Below are positions 23,648 to 31,036 of a DNA stretch of 34,401 nt, piece after piece. A program made the translations under genes and the position numbers. The first letter of the stretch is position 1. Every line of letters starts with the position of its first letter. This DNA is from Hylemonella sp. UBA6679. GTDB taxonomy: Bacteria > Pseudomonadota > Gammaproteobacteria > Burkholderiales > Burkholderiaceae_C. The stretch covers positions 1 to 34,401 of the forward strand of contig DKJZ01000095.1 of assembly GCA_002454975.1 (NCBI GenBank). Reading direction: 5' to 3'. The notes under the pieces are model-generated. The model worked only from the letters and a program-made list of their open reading frames with translations, was not told where the DNA came from and did no database searches.

Positions 23648-25156
23648 TCATTCTCCGTTGTTATCTTGGGTGTCGGATAACAAACTTAGCTCGCCATCGA
23701 CCCCTCCGGGCTTGGTGTAGGCCATGTTGCGCTTGGCCCTACCGGGCAGGGGCACAAGCACCCCCTGATCCCGCCAAAGAGTCAGCAACTTGGATGCCCT
23801 CAGTGTGTCCAACCCTGTGATTCGCACCACGTCCGCGTTGGCAATCGAGCCATGACGATCCAGCCACTCGCTCACCTCATCCCAATACGACGGTCGTTTG
23901 GTATTGAACAGCGTGACCGTTACGTTCTCTACGGCGGCATCGATGCTCTGACGGTACTGCGGTGGGTAGAGGGTGGCTTGAGCCATCTCGGTAAACATCA
24001 TCCGAACGCCTTCACCGGCGTCGATGTTGGGTGCCACAGGAAACTCTCGCAGATTCATTGCCAATAAGGGGTTACGAGCGCGCGACCCCGCCTTGGCAAT
24101 GTTGGCAGGGGTGATATTGCCCGGGAAAGCGCCAGGGCTTTCCACCTCAATCCGGTCGTCAAAGATGCGAACGAATATGTCGCGGTTGAGCCGATAGTCG
24201 CGGTGGATGATGGCGTTAACGATCGCTTCCTTCACCACCCGCTCCGGGTAGGCGTGCAGGGCTAAAAAACCGCTGCCAGCATGCACCACCCCTTCGGCAA
24301 GCTCATCCATGACAAGTTTGACGCAAGCATCGATCTGATCGATCAGCGGGCCACGCACCGTTTTAGGTGGCTTTCTAAAGTTGGGCGAACTGCCGGCCAA
24401 CACTTGTTTGCCGTTGTACACCATGATGCGTACATCAGCACGGCTGTCGTGGGCGGCCAACAAATTGCCAGGCTCGTCAGCGAACAGCAGTACGGCGGCG
24501 CGTTTGGGCTGCACGATGCCATTTACAAGATCGGCCAAGCCGATTTTCATCAACTGCGCTGCAAAGTTGCCGCTGAGAGGGCCGCGACCTCGTAAGAACC
24601 GCTGCCATACCTGTGTCGACAGCAACTCCAAGGGAACCGCGACAGGCTCAGAAGTGGCACTACGTACACCACGACGGTACGACAGCTCGGTCACCGCCTC
24701 CGCATTCATGGTACTGTTCCCTGCATCCAGCCGGTCGAACGTGCCACCATTGACTACCGAATGCACAGAGGTGCTCTTGGGAACGCTCACCAATACCAGA
24801 TGCCCTGACTGCCCCTTGGCCGGTCCATTGTGCAAAGTGCAAGAGATGCGCCGCAAGGCAATGCCTGTGATGCCAGGCTGAAAACGGTTGCTCAACGCAC
24901 GCTGCAATTCGTCCACGGCCTCAGGGTTTTCTTCCACCCCAAACAGACGATCCTTGCCCTGGTGCTCTTTCGGGTCGGCCAGCCCCAGCACTAAAACCCC
25001 ACCTTCTGTGTTGGCGAATGCGCAAATGGTCTCCAATGCTTTGTTGACCATCTTGCCGCTGACGCGCTTGAACTCCAAATGCCGAGACTCGGTACGCGAG
25101 AGCACCTGATCCAGGAGCGACACACTTTCTTTTGGGGACAGTTCAATGATGGTCAT
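23648..25156 (-). CDS. ATP-binding protein with AlbA_2 (Schlafen-like) domain
   Basis: A 502-residue protein with an N-terminal AlbA_2 DNA-binding fold (ESRHLEFKRVSG...ICAFANTEGGVLVLGLAD, about 22-61) and a C-terminal GHKL-like ATPase (HATPase_c_4) with the signature EAIVNAIIHRDY (310-321) and a later GEGVRMMF. A winged-helix-like end (about 420-490, NADVVRITGLDTLRASKLLTLW) is plausible. Such proteins are frequent next to type I restriction genes; their role is unsettled, and they are annotated as transcriptional regulators or Schlafen-like defence proteins. It begins 17 bp after the remnant of a different hsdS C-terminus, implying that in its source it was downstream of a type I restriction operon. 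Confidence 0.8.
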   Translation of the reverse strand: MTIIELSPKESVSLLDQVLSRTESRHLEFKRVSGKMVNKALETICAFANTEGGVLVLGLADPKEHQGKDRLFGVEENPEAVDELQRALSNRFQPGITGIALRRISCTLHNGPAKGQSGHLVLVSVPKSTSVHSVVNGGTFDRLDAGNSTMNAEAVTELSYRRGVRSATSEPVAVPLELLSTQVWQRFLRGRGPLSGNFAAQLMKIGLADLVNGIVQPKRAAVLLFADEPGNLLAAHDSRADVRIMVYNGKQVLAGSSPNFRKPPKTVRGPLIDQIDACVKLVMDELAEGVVHAGSGFLALHAYPERVVKEAIVNAIIHRDYRLNRDIFVRIFDDRIEVESPGAFPGNITPANIAKAGSRARNPLLAMNLREFPVAPNIDAGEGVRMMFTEMAQATLYPPQYRQSIDAAVENVTVTLFNTKRPSYWDEVSEWLDRHGSIANADVVRITGLDTLRASKLLTLWRDQGVLVPLPGRAKRNMAYTKPGGVDGELSLLSDTQDNNGE

Positions 25157-25173
25157 GGGTTGTGTTTCGATGA

Positions 25174-25218
25174 TCAGACACTCTCGATCGATGCCTCAGC
25201 CAGATGGCCCTGGGTCAT
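25174..25218 (-). pseudogene. Remnant of the 3' end of a second hsdS
   Basis: Fourteen codons and a stop, MTQGHLAEASIESV, match the extreme C-terminus of the resident HsdS (TTQGQLAEALVTDA...). At DNA level 25193-25215 agrees with 25440-25462 at 21 of 23 bases. It begins exactly at the edge of the glpK repeat copy, so the rest of this hsdS has been lost. It precedes the AlbA_2 gene by 17 bases. Confidence 0.7.
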
Positions 25219-25321
25219 GCTGCTCTAAAGCTCGCTGGGCCATGGCCACCACGCGCCCGTCGCGGTCAAACACCACGCTGCGCGAGCTGGAGGTGCCTTG
25301 GTCCAGGGCTAGAAGGTACAT
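25196..25321 (-). pseudogene. Truncated duplicate of the glpK 5' end
   Basis: Codons 1-34 of glpK are intact here (MYLLALDQGTSSSR...), then the frame leaves glpK at 25218 and stops at TGA 25196-25198 after seven junction codons, giving a 41-residue open frame. It keeps 17 bases of the sequence before the ATG, and beyond these a G+C-rich stretch leads to the hsdS stop. Not expected to be functional. The reading frame overlaps the hsdS remnant in another frame. Confidence 0.9.
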
Positions 25322-25338
25322 GCTATGTCGATGCAGAA
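25218..25338. repeat. Direct repeat, copy B (truncated glpK)
   Basis: The partner of 21464-21584, 119/121 identical, same orientation. Between the two copies lie the DUF262 gene, the AlbA_2 gene and the hsdS remnant, a cassette of about 3.6 kb. Confidence 0.97.
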
Positions 25339-25402
25339 GTGGCGTGCGCGCTGGAGCGCTGCCGCAGATTTTGCTGCGTATTGAGCAAGGTGTGTGTGGA
25401 AG

Positions 25403-27118
25403 TCATGCCGCTTCCAAAGATACGGCATCCGTGACCAAGGCTTCAGCCAGTTGGCCCTGGGTGGTGCGGCTGGCGGCCAGGCTCTGGCGCAGGTCTGCGC
25501 AGAGTTGGCGCAGTTCTTCGACGCGGGTGACAATGCGGGATTGTTCGGCGAGGGGTGGGAGGGCAAGCACATATCGATCAAGAGCCTGCCCAACAAAGTG
25601 CTTAATCGTCGCACCTGTGAAGTGCTTGTCCAAATTCCCTGCCCTTGAATCGGCCTCCAGGGCAATTGCAATCAATTCAACCGCGATACCGCCTTGCGGA
25701 CGAACCCGATGGAGAGCCTTTTGAAAATACATCTCGCGATCCGGGTCGCGCCAGATAGCGCAGCGCCCTGGATATCCACCCTCACAAATAAGCAGATCGC
25801 CCGGCAACAGTCGGAACTCGTCAAGTTCGCTAGCCTCAAGACTTATCTCTTTTATGTCATCGAGTTCAATGTGATGCCATTGAACATTTGTGTTGCGGAG
25901 ATAAGGAAACCGCTTTCCTGTGTTTTTCGCTTTGTCCAACATCTTGCCAAGTCGGCTATCAGCGATCCCAGCAAGCCGCACCCACTCCCACCCGAGCGGC
26001 AACGGAAACGGTTGCTCATCCTCCGAAATCGGCAGCAGCGGTTTGTCGCGTTTGATCTTGCCCTCAAGGATGAGCTTGTCTTTTTCTGCGCGGATTTTCT
26101 TTAGAAGAACGCTGGCGGGTTCGTCTTGCGGGTCTTGGGGGACGAGCAGGCCGCGCACTGCGAGTTGGAGGATGGTTTGCTCCAGGGCGTCCACGGCTTC
26201 GGGGCGGTCTAGCAGCAGGTCGAAGTGGGTGGCGATGCGGTGCCAGTTATCAGTCAGTTGCGCGGGCGTTTCGCTGTCGGTGAGCGTAGCCAGCAGGGTG
26301 CTGACGAGCTGGGCGTGTTGCGTGGCTTCGAGCTGGCCTTTGGCTTCGAGCGCGTCGCACAGGCGCATGAGTTCTTCGACGCGGGTGACGATGCGGGATT
26401 GTTCGGCGAGGGGTGGCAGTGGCAGCATTAGGTCGCGAAGTGCGGACAGAGACACTGTTTTTTGAGCGATTCCGGTAGCGCCTTTTTCAGCCTGTTGGAA
26501 GGCCAATTTTGTCCGCAAGGCAAGTGCCAAGAAACTTTGCAACGCTACGGAAGCCGGGCGAAACAAGGCAATGTGTCGTTGGAAGCAGAACCGCTGTTGC
26601 TGAACAACTGGGACGGGAATTCCGAAACTACCGACCGTGGTGTAAAGAACATCCCCCAGACACGGCTTTTTTCCCCAATCAAGTTCTTCAAAATAGCTTT
26701 CAGGGACAAAACGGGATGCGCCTTCAAGAGCCACTATTCCGGTACGCACGTCACCGATAACTAGGAAAGGCACTCCTGTATCGGCTTTCGGCGGCGGTTG
26801 GTGATCTCCATCGGTAATCAGCGCGCAAATGTCCAGTGCATGAACCCACTCCCACCCCTGCGGCAACTCAAACGGCTTCTCCTTCTCCGCAATTTCCGCC
26901 AGCGGCTTGTCGCGCTTGATCTTGCCTTCGGCAATCAGCCGGTCTTTCTCCGCCCGAACCTTCTTCAGCAGTTCGCTCGCCGGTTCATCCTTGGGGTCTT
27001 GGGCAACGAGCTTGCCTTGCACGGCCAACGTCAAAATCAGCTCGCGCAAACGCGCCACGCCACCGGGGGACGTGGCCAACAGGTTCAAATTTGATAGCAG
27101 CATGCGCACATTCCACAA
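25403..27118 (-). CDS. hsdS: Type I restriction-modification specificity subunit HsdS
   Basis: A 571-residue DNA-recognition subunit with two target-recognition domains (TRDs), each closed by the same helix LPPLAEQSRIVTRVEEL. The conserved pieces repeat: LTLAVQGKLVAQDPKDEPASELLKK (from about residue 27) and LQLAVRGLLVPQDPQDEPASVLLKK in the middle, each leading to a LP.GWEWV block that opens a TRD. HsdS sets the split recognition sequence for the HsdM/HsdR complex. The first codon is TTG at 27118, three bases after the upstream stop; an ATG five codons in is possible. Its 5' end is duplicated next to hsdM, so the MNT-HEPN genes now separate it from hsdM. Confidence 0.93.
   Translation of the reverse strand: MWNVRMLLSNLNLLATSPGGVARLRELILTLAVQGKLVAQDPKDEPASELLKKVRAEKDRLIAEGKIKRDKPLAEIAEKEKPFELPQGWEWVHALDICALITDGDHQPPPKADTGVPFLVIGDVRTGIVALEGASRFVPESYFEELDWGKKPCLGDVLYTTVGSFGIPVPVVQQQRFCFQRHIALFRPASVALQSFLALALRTKLAFQQAEKGATGIAQKTVSLSALRDLMLPLPPLAEQSRIVTRVEELMRLCDALEAKGQLEATQHAQLVSTLLATLTDSETPAQLTDNWHRIATHFDLLLDRPEAVDALEQTILQLAVRGLLVPQDPQDEPASVLLKKIRAEKDKLILEGKIKRDKPLLPISEDEQPFPLPLGWEWVRLAGIADSRLGKMLDKAKNTGKRFPYLRNTNVQWHHIELDDIKEISLEASELDEFRLLPGDLLICEGGYPGRCAIWRDPDREMYFQKALHRVRPQGGIAVELIAIALEADSRAGNLDKHFTGATIKHFVGQALDRYVLALPPLAEQSRIVTRVEELRQLCADLRQSLAASRTTQGQLAEALVTDAVSLEAA
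25513..25558. repeat. HsdS conserved-helix repeat, copy 1
   Basis: 46 bp encoding AEQSRIVTRVEEL and flanks after the second TRD. It is identical at 45 of 46 bases to 26371-26416, in the same orientation. Such near-identical repeats in hsdS allow TRD deletion or exchange by recombination. Confidence 0.93.
26371..26416. repeat. HsdS conserved-helix repeat, copy 2
   Basis: The partner copy after the first TRD, 858 bp away from copy 1. A crossover between them would remove exactly one repeat unit with one TRD while keeping frame, because 858 is a multiple of three. Confidence 0.93.
27075..27118. repeat. hsdS 5'-end direct repeat, copy at the functional gene
   Basis: 44 bp at the beginning of hsdS, matching 28248-28291 at 39 of 44 bases, same orientation, offset 1173. 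The MNT and HEPN genes lie exactly between the copies. Confidence 0.88.
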
Positions 27119-27121
27119 GCG

Positions 27122-27574
27122 TTAGGAGGCATTTTTATTCATCAATGGCTGCAACTGCTGCTCGGCCAACTGAATCAACGCGGCGGCTTGTTGCAGGCAT
27201 TCGTGCAGGGCTTGATCGGTGACGAGTTCGCCGTCGTAGTCGCTGAGGTTGCGTTGCTTGCGCAGAGCGTCGAGCACGCGCACCGTGGCGGGGCTCACGC
27301 CCAGGGTGTGCACCAGGCAGCCGATGGTGGTTTGGTGGTGGCCGGGCTTGCTGGTGGAGGTGCGCCAGCCGTAGGCGAGCAGCGCAGCATCCGCCACGGC
27401 GCGAATGGCGGTGTAGGCGCAGTCAAAGCGGGTCTCGGTGCTGTTGTCGGTGCGCTGTGCGTCTTGCAGGCGGGTGCGGGCGGTGGCCAGCATTTTGCGC
27501 AGCAGGTCGGCAGAGAAGGGCACTTTGTCGAGTTGGCCTATGCGGGCGAGGTTGTAGAGCTCTGCTTCAGGCAT
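27122..27574 (-). CDS. HEPN-like domain protein, probable partner of the MNT protein
   Basis: A 150-residue mostly helical protein. The region RFDCAYTAIRAVADAALLAYGWR (49-71) followed by GHHQTTI and the basic RKQRNLSDYDG (105-115) resembles HEPN proteins of the SAV_6107-like group. The usual catalytic RxxxxH of HEPN RNases is not seen: the position reads RNLSDY, with no histidine, so RNase activity is uncertain. It overlaps the MNT gene by 8 bp. MNT-HEPN pairs are widespread toxin-antitoxin modules in which MNT modifies a HEPN tyrosine near this motif; Tyr113 would be the candidate. The gene ends three bases before the hsdS start. Confidence 0.7.
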   Translation of the reverse strand: MPEAELYNLARIGQLDKVPFSADLLRKMLATARTRLQDAQRTDNSTETRFDCAYTAIRAVADAALLAYGWRTSTSKPGHHQTTIGCLVHTLGVSPATVRVLDALRKQRNLSDYDGELVTDQALHECLQQAAALIQLAEQQLQPLMNKNAS

Positions 27575-28154
27575 TCAGCGTTCCGATCAGCAGTAGGTGG
27601 GGTTTGGCCAGCAGCTCTTGCACAAAGGGGTTGCCCTCTAGCCGCTTGGTGGCCCACTCGGCGGCGGTCATGACCTTGGGGTTGATCTCACGCCCCAGCG
27701 GGGCTTGGGCGGCGTAGGTGGCTTGCACCACCTGTGCGAAGCTGGCGCTGCCCACCACTAGCAAGTCCACATCGCTGCCCGCGTGGGCGCTGCCACTGGC
27801 CATGGAGCCGAACACCAGGGCCAGCTCCACCTGGTCGCCCAAGGGCTGCAGGGCCTGGCGCAGCACATCGGCCAGGCCGGTGGTTTTGCGCACCAGGGCT
27901 TGCAGCTCGGCAAATACGGGGTGGTCTTGGTTGGCCTGAAACTGCACCTGGTTGCCCACGCGCTCGCTGCGCAGCAGGCCGACAAAGCACAAGGCGTCTA
28001 GCTCTTTTTTCAGGGTGCCGGGGGCGGCCTGCGTTTGGCGGGCCAGCTCGCGCAGGTGCATCTTCCGCTCCGGCTGCATGAGCAGCAGGGCCAGCACTTT
28101 GCGCCGGTACTGGTTGGGGAACAGCAGCTCAGACAGGGAAGAATTTGTTTTCAA
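27567..28154 (-). CDS. Winged-helix MNT-type nucleotidyltransferase
   Basis: A 195-residue fusion of an N-terminal winged helix (about 8-75, LSELLFPNQYRRKVLALLL...MHLRELARQT...LKKELDAL) and a minimal nucleotidyltransferase with GSMASG (116-121) and SDVDLLVVG (127-135), the metal-binding motif of the DNA polymerase beta superfamily. It could act as antitoxin to the HEPN-like product, by analogy with MntA-HepT, and as autoregulator through its winged helix. The start is not ATG: TTG at 28154 is the best in-frame choice since a stop lies upstream and the next ATG is within the winged helix. No clear ribosome-binding site is visible. Confidence 0.82.
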   Translation of the reverse strand: MKTNSSLSELLFPNQYRRKVLALLLMQPERKMHLRELARQTQAAPGTLKKELDALCFVGLLRSERVGNQVQFQANQDHPVFAELQALVRKTTGLADVLRQALQPLGDQVELALVFGSMASGSAHAGSDVDLLVVGSASFAQVVQATYAAQAPLGREINPKVMTAAEWATKRLEGNPFVQELLAKPHLLLIGTLNA

Positions 28155-28156
28155 AA

Positions 28157-28188
28157 TAGAAACGAATGTTTTTTATTAGAAAACGAAT
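28157..28188 (-). promoter_or_regulatory. Candidate operator: two ATTCGTTT direct repeats before the MNT gene
   Basis: On the minus strand ATTCGTTTTCTA (28188-28177) and ATTCGTTTCTA (28167-28157) lie 21 bases apart, two helical turns, in A+T-rich DNA directly before the TTG start. This placement suits autorepression by the winged-helix protein. No experimental or homology support can be seen. Confidence 0.45.
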
Positions 28189-28247
28189 TATGCAAAAAAA
28201 ACTTGCGATAGGCTACCGGCTGGCACGTCATTTCGGCAGAAACAGCA

Positions 28248-28291
28248 GCCAACAGGTTCAATTTTGATAGCAGCGTGCGCAGATTCAACGA
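28248..28291. repeat. hsdS 5'-end direct repeat, orphan copy after hsdM
   Basis: The copy reads on the minus strand from the last codons of hsdM. A TTG overlapping the hsdM TGA opens LNLRTLLSKLNLLA, matching the beginning of HsdS (NVRMLLSNLNLLA), then diverges. It marks where hsdS once began, in overlap with hsdM, before the MNT-HEPN pair was placed between. Confidence 0.85.
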
Positions 28292-29754
28292 GGGCTAGCG
28301 AGCGATTTGGCCAATATTCCCTTGAGCTCGTCGCGCAGGGCCTGCGCTTCGCCTTGCAGGCGTGCGTAGTCGGCCAGCAGTTGCTCGGGGTCGTGGCTCA
28401 CGGTGTTTACGGCGTGGGGGTTCTTTTGGTCGAGGTTGTAGTTGGCGGCCTTGATCTGCTCAATGCTCGCCTTCCAGGCGCGTTCGTTTTCCGCCCGGCT
28501 GGCAAAGCCGTCGGCCTCGCTGCCCCACCAGGCCTTTTCGGCGTCAAACTCGTCGATGCGGATGGGCTTGGTTTTGTTGTAGTTCTTCACACCCACTGGG
28601 TAGGGGTGCTCGTAGTACCAGATGTGCTGGGTGGGCGCGCCCTTGGTGAAGAACAGCAGGTTGGTTTTGATGCCGGTGTAGGGCGCGAACACGCCGTTGG
28701 GCAGGCGCACGATGGTGTGCAGGTTGCATTCATTGAGCAGTTGCTCTTTGATGCGGGTTTTGACGCCCTCGCCAAACAGGGTGCCGTCGGGCAACACCAG
28801 GGCGGCGCGGCCGTTGTGCTTGAGGATGTGTTTGATGAGCACCAGGAACAGGTCGGCGGTTTCTTTGGTGCGCACGTCACTCGGAAAGCCCTGCTCAATG
28901 CCGGGCTCTTCCACGCCGCCAAAGGGCGGGTTGGTGAGCACGACGTCCACACGGTCGGCCTGGGTGACTTCGCGCAGTGGGCGGGCCAGGGTGTTGCCAT
29001 GCTGGATGAGGCTGGGCACCTCAATGCCGTGGAGCATGAGGTTGGTGACGCACAGCATATGGGGTAGCTGCTTTTTCTCGACGCCGGTGATGCTGTTTTG
29101 CAGCAGGGCTTCTTGCTCGGTGTTTTGCACTTGTTTGCGCAAATGTTCGATGGCGCAGACCAAGAAGCCGCCCGTACCGGTGGCGGGGTCGAGCACTTTT
29201 TCGCCCAGCTGGGGGTTGACCATGTCCACCATGAATTGGGTGACGGCTCGGGGGGTGTAGAACTCGCCCGCGTTGCCGGCGCTTTGCAGGTCGCGCAGAA
29301 TTTTTTCGTACAGGTCGTTGAACTGGTGCCGCTGGGCTTGGCGGTTGAAGTCGATGGCGGCGAGTTTGTTGATGACCTGGCGCAGCAGGTGGCCGCTTTT
29401 CATGAAGTTGTTGGCGTCTTCAAACACGCTGCGCACCACGTAGCCGCGCGGGTTGCGCTGGACGTCGCTGCCCAGCTTTTTGAGGGTGCCAAACAGCTCG
29501 TTGTTCACAAAATCGAGCAAGCCGTCGCCGGTGATGCCTTCGGGGTCTGCCGCCCAGTTTCGCCAGCGCAGGTGCTCTGGGATGGGGCTGGTGTAGCTGT
29601 CACGGGTGAGTTCGAGCTCTTCTTCCAGCGCATCAAACACCTTGAGGAAGAGCAGCCACACCATTTGCTCGATGCGCTGAGCGTCGCCGTTGATACCGGC
29701 GTCCTGGCGCATGACGTCCTGAATGGATTTGATGGCGGCAGAGAGGTTGGACAT
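28285..29754 (-). CDS. hsdM: Type I restriction-modification methyltransferase subunit HsdM
   Basis: A 489-residue N6-adenine methyltransferase. An N-terminal helical bundle (1-130, HsdM_N type) leads to AGEFYTPRAVTQFMVD, motif I DPATGTGGF (189-197, SAM binding) and motif IV NPPF (275-278, catalytic). It modifies host DNA with HsdS and is needed for restriction with HsdR. The start MSNLSAAIKSIQD at 29754 is the usual family N-terminus; an in-frame upstream TTG at 29787 is less likely. It lies 79 bp after the ATPase gene. Its final codons include the start of an orphan hsdS copy. Confidence 0.95.
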   Translation of the reverse strand: MSNLSAAIKSIQDVMRQDAGINGDAQRIEQMVWLLFLKVFDALEEELELTRDSYTSPIPEHLRWRNWAADPEGITGDGLLDFVNNELFGTLKKLGSDVQRNPRGYVVRSVFEDANNFMKSGHLLRQVINKLAAIDFNRQAQRHQFNDLYEKILRDLQSAGNAGEFYTPRAVTQFMVDMVNPQLGEKVLDPATGTGGFLVCAIEHLRKQVQNTEQEALLQNSITGVEKKQLPHMLCVTNLMLHGIEVPSLIQHGNTLARPLREVTQADRVDVVLTNPPFGGVEEPGIEQGFPSDVRTKETADLFLVLIKHILKHNGRAALVLPDGTLFGEGVKTRIKEQLLNECNLHTIVRLPNGVFAPYTGIKTNLLFFTKGAPTQHIWYYEHPYPVGVKNYNKTKPIRIDEFDAEKAWWGSEADGFASRAENERAWKASIEQIKAANYNLDQKNPHAVNTVSHDPEQLLADYARLQGEAQALRDELKGILAKSLASPR

Positions 29755-29833
29755 GGTGTGTTGTTGTTTTGGTATGAAATTGGCCAATAGCCCAAGTTTT
29801 GTAAGCGCTGGTCGCTATGATTTTGAGAGTGGT

Positions 29834-31012
29834 TTACTCGTCTACCCAAGCGCGTGGCGAGCTTGTTGGCGGCCATGTGCCAGCCGCTACGCGTTGGGCG
29901 TACCAGCGGAGCATGGCAGCGTCTTCGACCGCGTATTCGCTCCGCGCGGATTTCCAGATCAAACTGGGTTGATGGGCGCGCAAGCCTTCCAAGGCTTTTT
30001 GTGCTTTAGCGACGGTAACTTTTTGACCCGTTTTTTCGTTGTAGAACTGCAACGCGTCGGCGTCGTACGGGCGAAAGCGGTCACCCACCTCCAGCACGCG
30101 CCAGAGCACGGCTTGCTCCAACGGACGCAGGGCAGTGAAGTCACTTTCCATCTGCGACTCATCAGCTTCTTGCTTCTGCAGTGCTTTATCCAGCATGGCA
30201 GCTTCAAACCTGCCATTGTTGGTAGCCAAGGGGCTGAGGACCTGGCCGAGTGCCTCCATAAAAAACTGTGGGCGATGGCCGAAACGCATAAAAGCTTCGG
30301 TCAAGGTAGCCTCATTGACCGGGGCCAAGTCTGCACGTTGACGAACAATAAGTTGTGCGATGTGGGCAATGAAGTCGGCACCCAGCTCGGGCATACGATG
30401 GATTTGCGAACCGTAGAAAGGGGCCGAATTGGTGTTGACCAGCCGAAGGAGCTTGTCGCGGTCGGAGCCGGACATCACCAGCATAAGCCGCACCTCGCCG
30501 GGGCGGTTGAGTTGGTCACGGGCGGACTTGAGTGCTGCCATAGCGGTTTCACCCGCCTCGCTGGTGAGTGCGTGCTGGGCTTCATCTATCACCAGCGCGA
30601 TGGGAGCTTTGCTGGCCTCTGACAGGGCGCGCAGTGCATCGGTGAGGGTGCTTCCATCTACCTTGCCGATTTTAGAGGTGTCGATTTTGATGCCGGCCAC
30701 GCTGATGCTGTCCAGCCCCGCCGACTTGGCGGTCTTTGCTACGACGCCCAACTGCTTGAGCAAGGTTTGGCCCACCGCCTCGGCAATAAGGCTGCCGGGG
30801 TCCCGCTTTTGGTCCGCCCACAGGTCCACGTACACAACCACCACATGGCGGCGCTGCAGCTCAGGCATGAGGTCGGCTTGCAGGAAAGTGGATTTGCCTG
30901 TGCGGCGCGGCGCGGCCAGAAACAGCCCGTTCGGGGCGTCGCTAAACACTTCTTTACCCTGTAGGGCATCGGCCAAGCTGGATGCCAAGGGTGTACGCGG
31001 GTAGTAAAGCAT
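29834..31012 (-). CDS. P-loop (AAA-type) ATPase of unknown function within the hsd locus
   Basis: A 392-residue cytoplasmic ATPase. Walker A is APRRTGKST (34-42) and Walker B ALVIDEAQ (139-146), with LMLVMSGSDRDKL as a sensor-I-like strand and FGHRPQFF later. The C-terminal 100 residues look like a winged helix (LEQAVLWRVLEVGDRF...KVTVAKAQKALEGLRAHQPSLIW). It resembles the ATPase_2/AAA_16 group of archaeal-type ATPases rather than any known Hsd component. The start MLYYPRTPL at 31012 is chosen because the longer in-frame reading to 31090 would run through a palindromic operator-like site. It lies between hsdR and hsdM; whether it helps restriction or is a separate defence gene is unknown. Confidence 0.75.
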   Translation of the reverse strand: MLYYPRTPLASSLADALQGKEVFSDAPNGLFLAAPRRTGKSTFLQADLMPELQRRHVVVVYVDLWADQKRDPGSLIAEAVGQTLLKQLGVVAKTAKSAGLDSISVAGIKIDTSKIGKVDGSTLTDALRALSEASKAPIALVIDEAQHALTSEAGETAMAALKSARDQLNRPGEVRLMLVMSGSDRDKLLRLVNTNSAPFYGSQIHRMPELGADFIAHIAQLIVRQRADLAPVNEATLTEAFMRFGHRPQFFMEALGQVLSPLATNNGRFEAAMLDKALQKQEADESQMESDFTALRPLEQAVLWRVLEVGDRFRPYDADALQFYNEKTGQKVTVAKAQKALEGLRAHQPSLIWKSARSEYAVEDAAMLRWYAQRVAAGTWPPTSSPRAWVDE

Positions 31013-31036
31013 TGGTTTTATCCACACATATCTTTG

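Noticed and set aside
25339..25402. CGCAG/CTGCG hairpin after hsdS as the terminator of the hsd operon
   Set aside because: The stem is five pairs and no T-run follows on the minus strand.
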